This document shows positions 61,598 to 64,000 of a DNA stretch of 64,000 nucleotides, piece by piece. Positions within the stretch are counted from its first letter, which is position 1; every line of letters starts with the position of its first letter. The notes under the pieces are model-generated. The model made no database searches and was not told the origin of the DNA. It saw nothing but the letters and a program-made list of their open reading frames with translations. Position numbers and translations under genes: made by a program. Source of the DNA: Fibrobacter sp. (GTDB lineage: Bacteria > Fibrobacterota > Fibrobacteria > Fibrobacterales > Fibrobacteraceae); the NCBI GenBank assembly GCA_017412605.1, contig JAFPWY010000004.1, positions 310,001 through 374,000 of the forward strand. The letters run 5' to 3'.

Positions 61598-63070
61598 TTA
61601 CGCAATCAAAGCCAAGTTCGGGAAAATTCCGATGACAATCAAGGCAATCGCGGCGACCGTCACGCCAAAGCGGAGCAAGTAGGCGAACGGAGTGGAGCCG
61701 CAGCCGATCTTCTTGCATTCGCACTTGTTCTTGACAGGCATAAAGAGCACGAACGCGACACGCAGATAGTACACCGCAGCCACGAGGGACAGGCCAAAGC
61801 CCGCAATGGCGAGCCAGCCGAGCCCACCGGAGAAGGCTTCGGTGAACAGCGAGAACTTGGCCAAGAAACCGGCAACCGGCGGGAGGCCGGCAAGGCTTGC
61901 AAGGCAGACCGTCACGCCGAGGGCGACATACGGGCGCTTGCGTCCACTGCCCTGGAGGTCTTCCAGATTCTCGTTACGGTCTTCGCGACCGGCCAAGTAG
62001 GCAATACCCGTCAGCGCACCGGCACTGGCCACAGCGTAAGTGACGAGGAAATAGAACATGGCGCCCATCTGCACCGTGCCATCCTTGGCATAGTTCGGGA
62101 GCAAGAGGCCAATGACGATGAAGCCCGCATTCATCACGGCGGAGAACGCGAGGATACGGCGGATAGACTTTTGGGCAAGACCACTAAAGGCGCCGATAAT
62201 CATGGAAAGCAGCGCGACGATAAGCACCATGTAGAACAGCCCCTTGGACTGGCTTGCAATGGTGACCGGCTCGGCGAGGTTCCAGGCCGGAGCCGTTGCA
62301 GCTTTCGTAACGAGGATTCCCAGCCAAACAGAAGCGAGAGCGGCAAGAGCGCCCACCTTCACGACAGCGGCCATGAAACCAGTCACGGCAACGGATGCGC
62401 CCGTGTAAACGTCGGCAACCCAGAAGTGCACCGGAGCGGCACCCGCCTTGAACAGGAGGCCAATCACGGTCAAGAGCACGCCGATACCGTAAAGCGCTTC
62501 ACGGCCATCGAGGCAAGAGGCAAAGAAATGCGTCGTACCGGTAGCGCCGTAAACAAGCGCCACGCCATAGAGGAATATGGCGCTGAAGATGGAGCCCGAG
62601 ACGAAGTACTTGAACACGCCTTCGTTCGCGTTCACGTCTTTGCGGCGAATACCGACCAGGGCGTAAATCGGGAAACTCGCGAGTTCCATGCCAATAAAGA
62701 GCGCAAGGAAATCAATCGCCTGAGTCATGAGGCATGCACCGCACGTCGCAAGCATCAGCAAAGCGTAAGCCTCGCCGCCCTTGTACTTCTCGTGACCAAG
62801 CGTCCACTGGAGGCCGGCAATCCCGAGGAAAGCGCAGAACATGACGGATGCGCCGAGAACCTTGCGGACAGGATCCATGGCGTACAGGTTGAACATCACG
62901 TCTGTCGTGCAAAGGTAGTAGGCGGCCATGCCGGTGATGACAAACAGCGATGCTACCCAAGGGAGAATCTTGTGCTTGTTCTCGTCCTTGATGAACGGTT
63001 CTGCCGCAAGGCATATCAATGCGCCAACGGCAACGATAACAATCGGCAATAAATTGATGTAGTTACTCAT
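61598..63070 (-). CDS. nuoN: NADH-quinone oxidoreductase subunit N
   Basis: Antiporter-like membrane subunit of complex I that pumps protons (or Na+). The start is ATG 63070, giving 490 residues; the longer frame to 63130 is not supported. Up to 14 hydrophobic helices, with conserved Glu in LALFIGMELASFPIYALVG, Lys in LFKAGAAPVHFWVADVYTGA and FSAVMNAGFIVIG. The start codon overlaps the nuoM stop by eight bases (ATGAGTAA), so they are co-translated. It is the last gene of the nuo operon here, ending at a shared terminator. Confidence 0.95.
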   Translation of the reverse strand: MSNYINLLPIVIVAVGALICLAAEPFIKDENKHKILPWVASLFVITGMAAYYLCTTDVMFNLYAMDPVRKVLGASVMFCAFLGIAGLQWTLGHEKYKGGEAYALLMLATCGACLMTQAIDFLALFIGMELASFPIYALVGIRRKDVNANEGVFKYFVSGSIFSAIFLYGVALVYGATGTTHFFASCLDGREALYGIGVLLTVIGLLFKAGAAPVHFWVADVYTGASVAVTGFMAAVVKVGALAALASVWLGILVTKAATAPAWNLAEPVTIASQSKGLFYMVLIVALLSMIIGAFSGLAQKSIRRILAFSAVMNAGFIVIGLLLPNYAKDGTVQMGAMFYFLVTYAVASAGALTGIAYLAGREDRNENLEDLQGSGRKRPYVALGVTVCLASLAGLPPVAGFLAKFSLFTEAFSGGLGWLAIAGFGLSLVAAVYYLRVAFVLFMPVKNKCECKKIGCGSTPFAYLLRFGVTVAAIALIVIGIFPNLALIA

Positions 63071-64000
63071 TTTCTGTAGCCTCCACGTTTGCTTGCGCGG
63101 ATTCATTTGCCTGTGCGGCATCGGCAGCAATCATCTGCTGGATAAGCGCAGCGCGTTCGGATTCGTCAAAACCGGCCTCGGCCAGCGTGGAATCCAGCTG
63201 GGCGATTTCCTTCTCCGTCATCGGGTGATGTTCCTCAGTTGCCTCGACAGCATCGGAAGCCTGCTCGGCAAGCGAATCAGCCGGAATAGCCTCTGCGGGT
63301 TCGCCCTCCTGACCGGAGAGTTTGCTCATTTCCTCGATGGCATCTTCGTCAAAGAGGTGCAGGGAATTGGTGATGAAAGCCGGATGGATACCGAACGTGA
63401 GGAGCAGGGCGACCATGATACCGAATGCGGAGCCTTCGAGCGCAGTCATGCGCTTGCCTTCTTCGTATTCGCGAGCCTGCTTGCCGAAGATGACCTTCTG
63501 GACAAAGCGCAGCATGTAGGCGGCGGAAAGAATCAGGCAGAAGCCAGCCACCACGGCCGGAAGCGGACCCATATCCCAAATGGCGAGAAGCACGGTAAAT
63601 TCACCGACAAAGCCTGCCGTACCGGGAACGGCAAGCGCCATGATGGCGGCAAAACCGAACAAGGTACTGAACACGGGATTCTTGCCGGCAAGGCCGCCCA
63701 TGAGCGTAATGTCGCGCGTACCGGTCATGCGTTCGGCGACACCCGCGAGATAGAACTGAACACCGGCGGAAATACCGTGAGCGACCAAGAGCACGAGCAC
63801 GGCCGGCAACATTGCCTCGGAGAGGCTGAACACGCCAGCGACCGCAAGGCCGAGGTGACCCATGGAACTGTAAGCCAAAAGCTTCTTGGCATCCGTAGCA
63901 CGCAGGGCAAGCAGTGCGCCGTACACAGCCGTCGCAAGTCCGAGCCAAAGCATCACGTTCACGACCGTCATGGAGAGCGGGAAAATCGGAAGAATCCAGG
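63063..64000 (-). CDS. nuoM: NADH-quinone oxidoreductase subunit M, C-terminal part (5' end outside the window)
   Basis: The frame is open to the right edge, so only about 312 C-terminal residues are present. Signature parts: DAKKLLAYSSMGHLGLAVAG and the TM helices with VPGTAGFVGEFTVLLAIWD. Two hydrophobic helices continue to about 200. The last 100 residues are unusual: after the helix FGIHPAFITNSLHLF comes an acidic/Ala/Glu tail (EQASDAVEATEEHHPMTEKE) of about 90 residues that ordinary NuoM lacks. It overlaps nuoN by eight bases. Confidence 0.93.
   Translation of the reverse strand, partial: WILPIFPLSMTVVNVMLWLGLATAVYGALLALRATDAKKLLAYSSMGHLGLAVAGVFSLSEAMLPAVLVLLVAHGISAGVQFYLAGVAERMTGTRDITLMGGLAGKNPVFSTLFGFAAIMALAVPGTAGFVGEFTVLLAIWDMGPLPAVVAGFCLILSAAYMLRFVQKVIFGKQAREYEEGKRMTALEGSAFGIMVALLLTFGIHPAFITNSLHLFDEDAIEEMSKLSGQEGEPAEAIPADSLAEQASDAVEATEEHHPMTEKEIAQLDSTLAEAGFDESERAALIQQMIAADAAQANESAQANVEATENE

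Overview
The window looks like a chromosomal segment of a Fibrobacter-like bacterium (Fibrobacterota). The lineage call is an inference from protein families: a FISUMP-domain lipoprotein (Fibrobacter succinogenes major paralogous domain) with collagen-like Gly-X-X runs, a TIGR02147 regulator, many lipoproteins with a Cys followed by an Asp/Ser-rich stretch, very large secreted proteins ending in a type IX-like sorting tail, and a CE2-type esterase. Housekeeping genes are GC-rich. The secreted-protein loci and intergenic regions are AT-rich.

Layout. 0-5.4 kb: end of an unknown gene, bioB, three small secreted proteins (two lipoproteins and an NlpC/P60 hydrolase), a low-molecular-weight phosphatase, pheA and rph. 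5.4-10 kb: a TIGR02147 regulator in an operon with a multi-module lipoprotein, followed by a second paralogous lipoprotein. The two promoters share the same upstream motif at the same distance. 10.3-13.4 kb: hisH, then a SpoVG homologue behind a textbook sigma-54 promoter and a 46-bp palindrome, then comM and folB. 14.7-16.4 kb: pgk followed by three stacked terminators in a 105-bp tandem duplication. 16.4-20.7 kb: five tandem paralogues of a small two-helix membrane protein, then a C_GCAxxG_C_C redox protein and a CBM9-like protein. 20.7-35.7 kb: two giant tandem paralogous secreted proteins of about 2480 residues each, with repeated beta modules, a VWA domain and a sorting tail. 35.8-42.5 kb: an outer-membrane barrel with a Lys-rich tail, rluE, a lipoprotein, a FadL-type porin, a SIMPL protein, a small unknown, an XRE regulator and a lipoprotein. 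42.5-52 kb: ettA, an RND efflux pair, a CE2-type esterase and two DUF5683-like membrane proteins. 52-57.9 kb: a PhoB/PhoR-like pair coupled to one Na/Pi symporter, with a second symporter just upstream carrying its own structured leader. 58-64 kb: ispF, the FISUMP lipoprotein, a flavodiiron protein, nuoN and the truncated nuoM.

Genes that work together: the response regulator, kinase and symporter overlap by ATGA junctions and form one operon. The RND adaptor and pump are adjacent but have no TolC partner here. The TIGR02147 regulator probably controls itself and both paralogous lipoproteins. nuoM and nuoN overlap. The repeated -10 element is TATATT. In at least four genes it lies exactly 7 nt before the start codon with no Shine-Dalgarno, which suggests leaderless mRNAs.

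No tRNA, rRNA, CRISPR array, IS element or prophage was recognised. Several intergenic gaps hold dispersed, hairpin-forming repeats.
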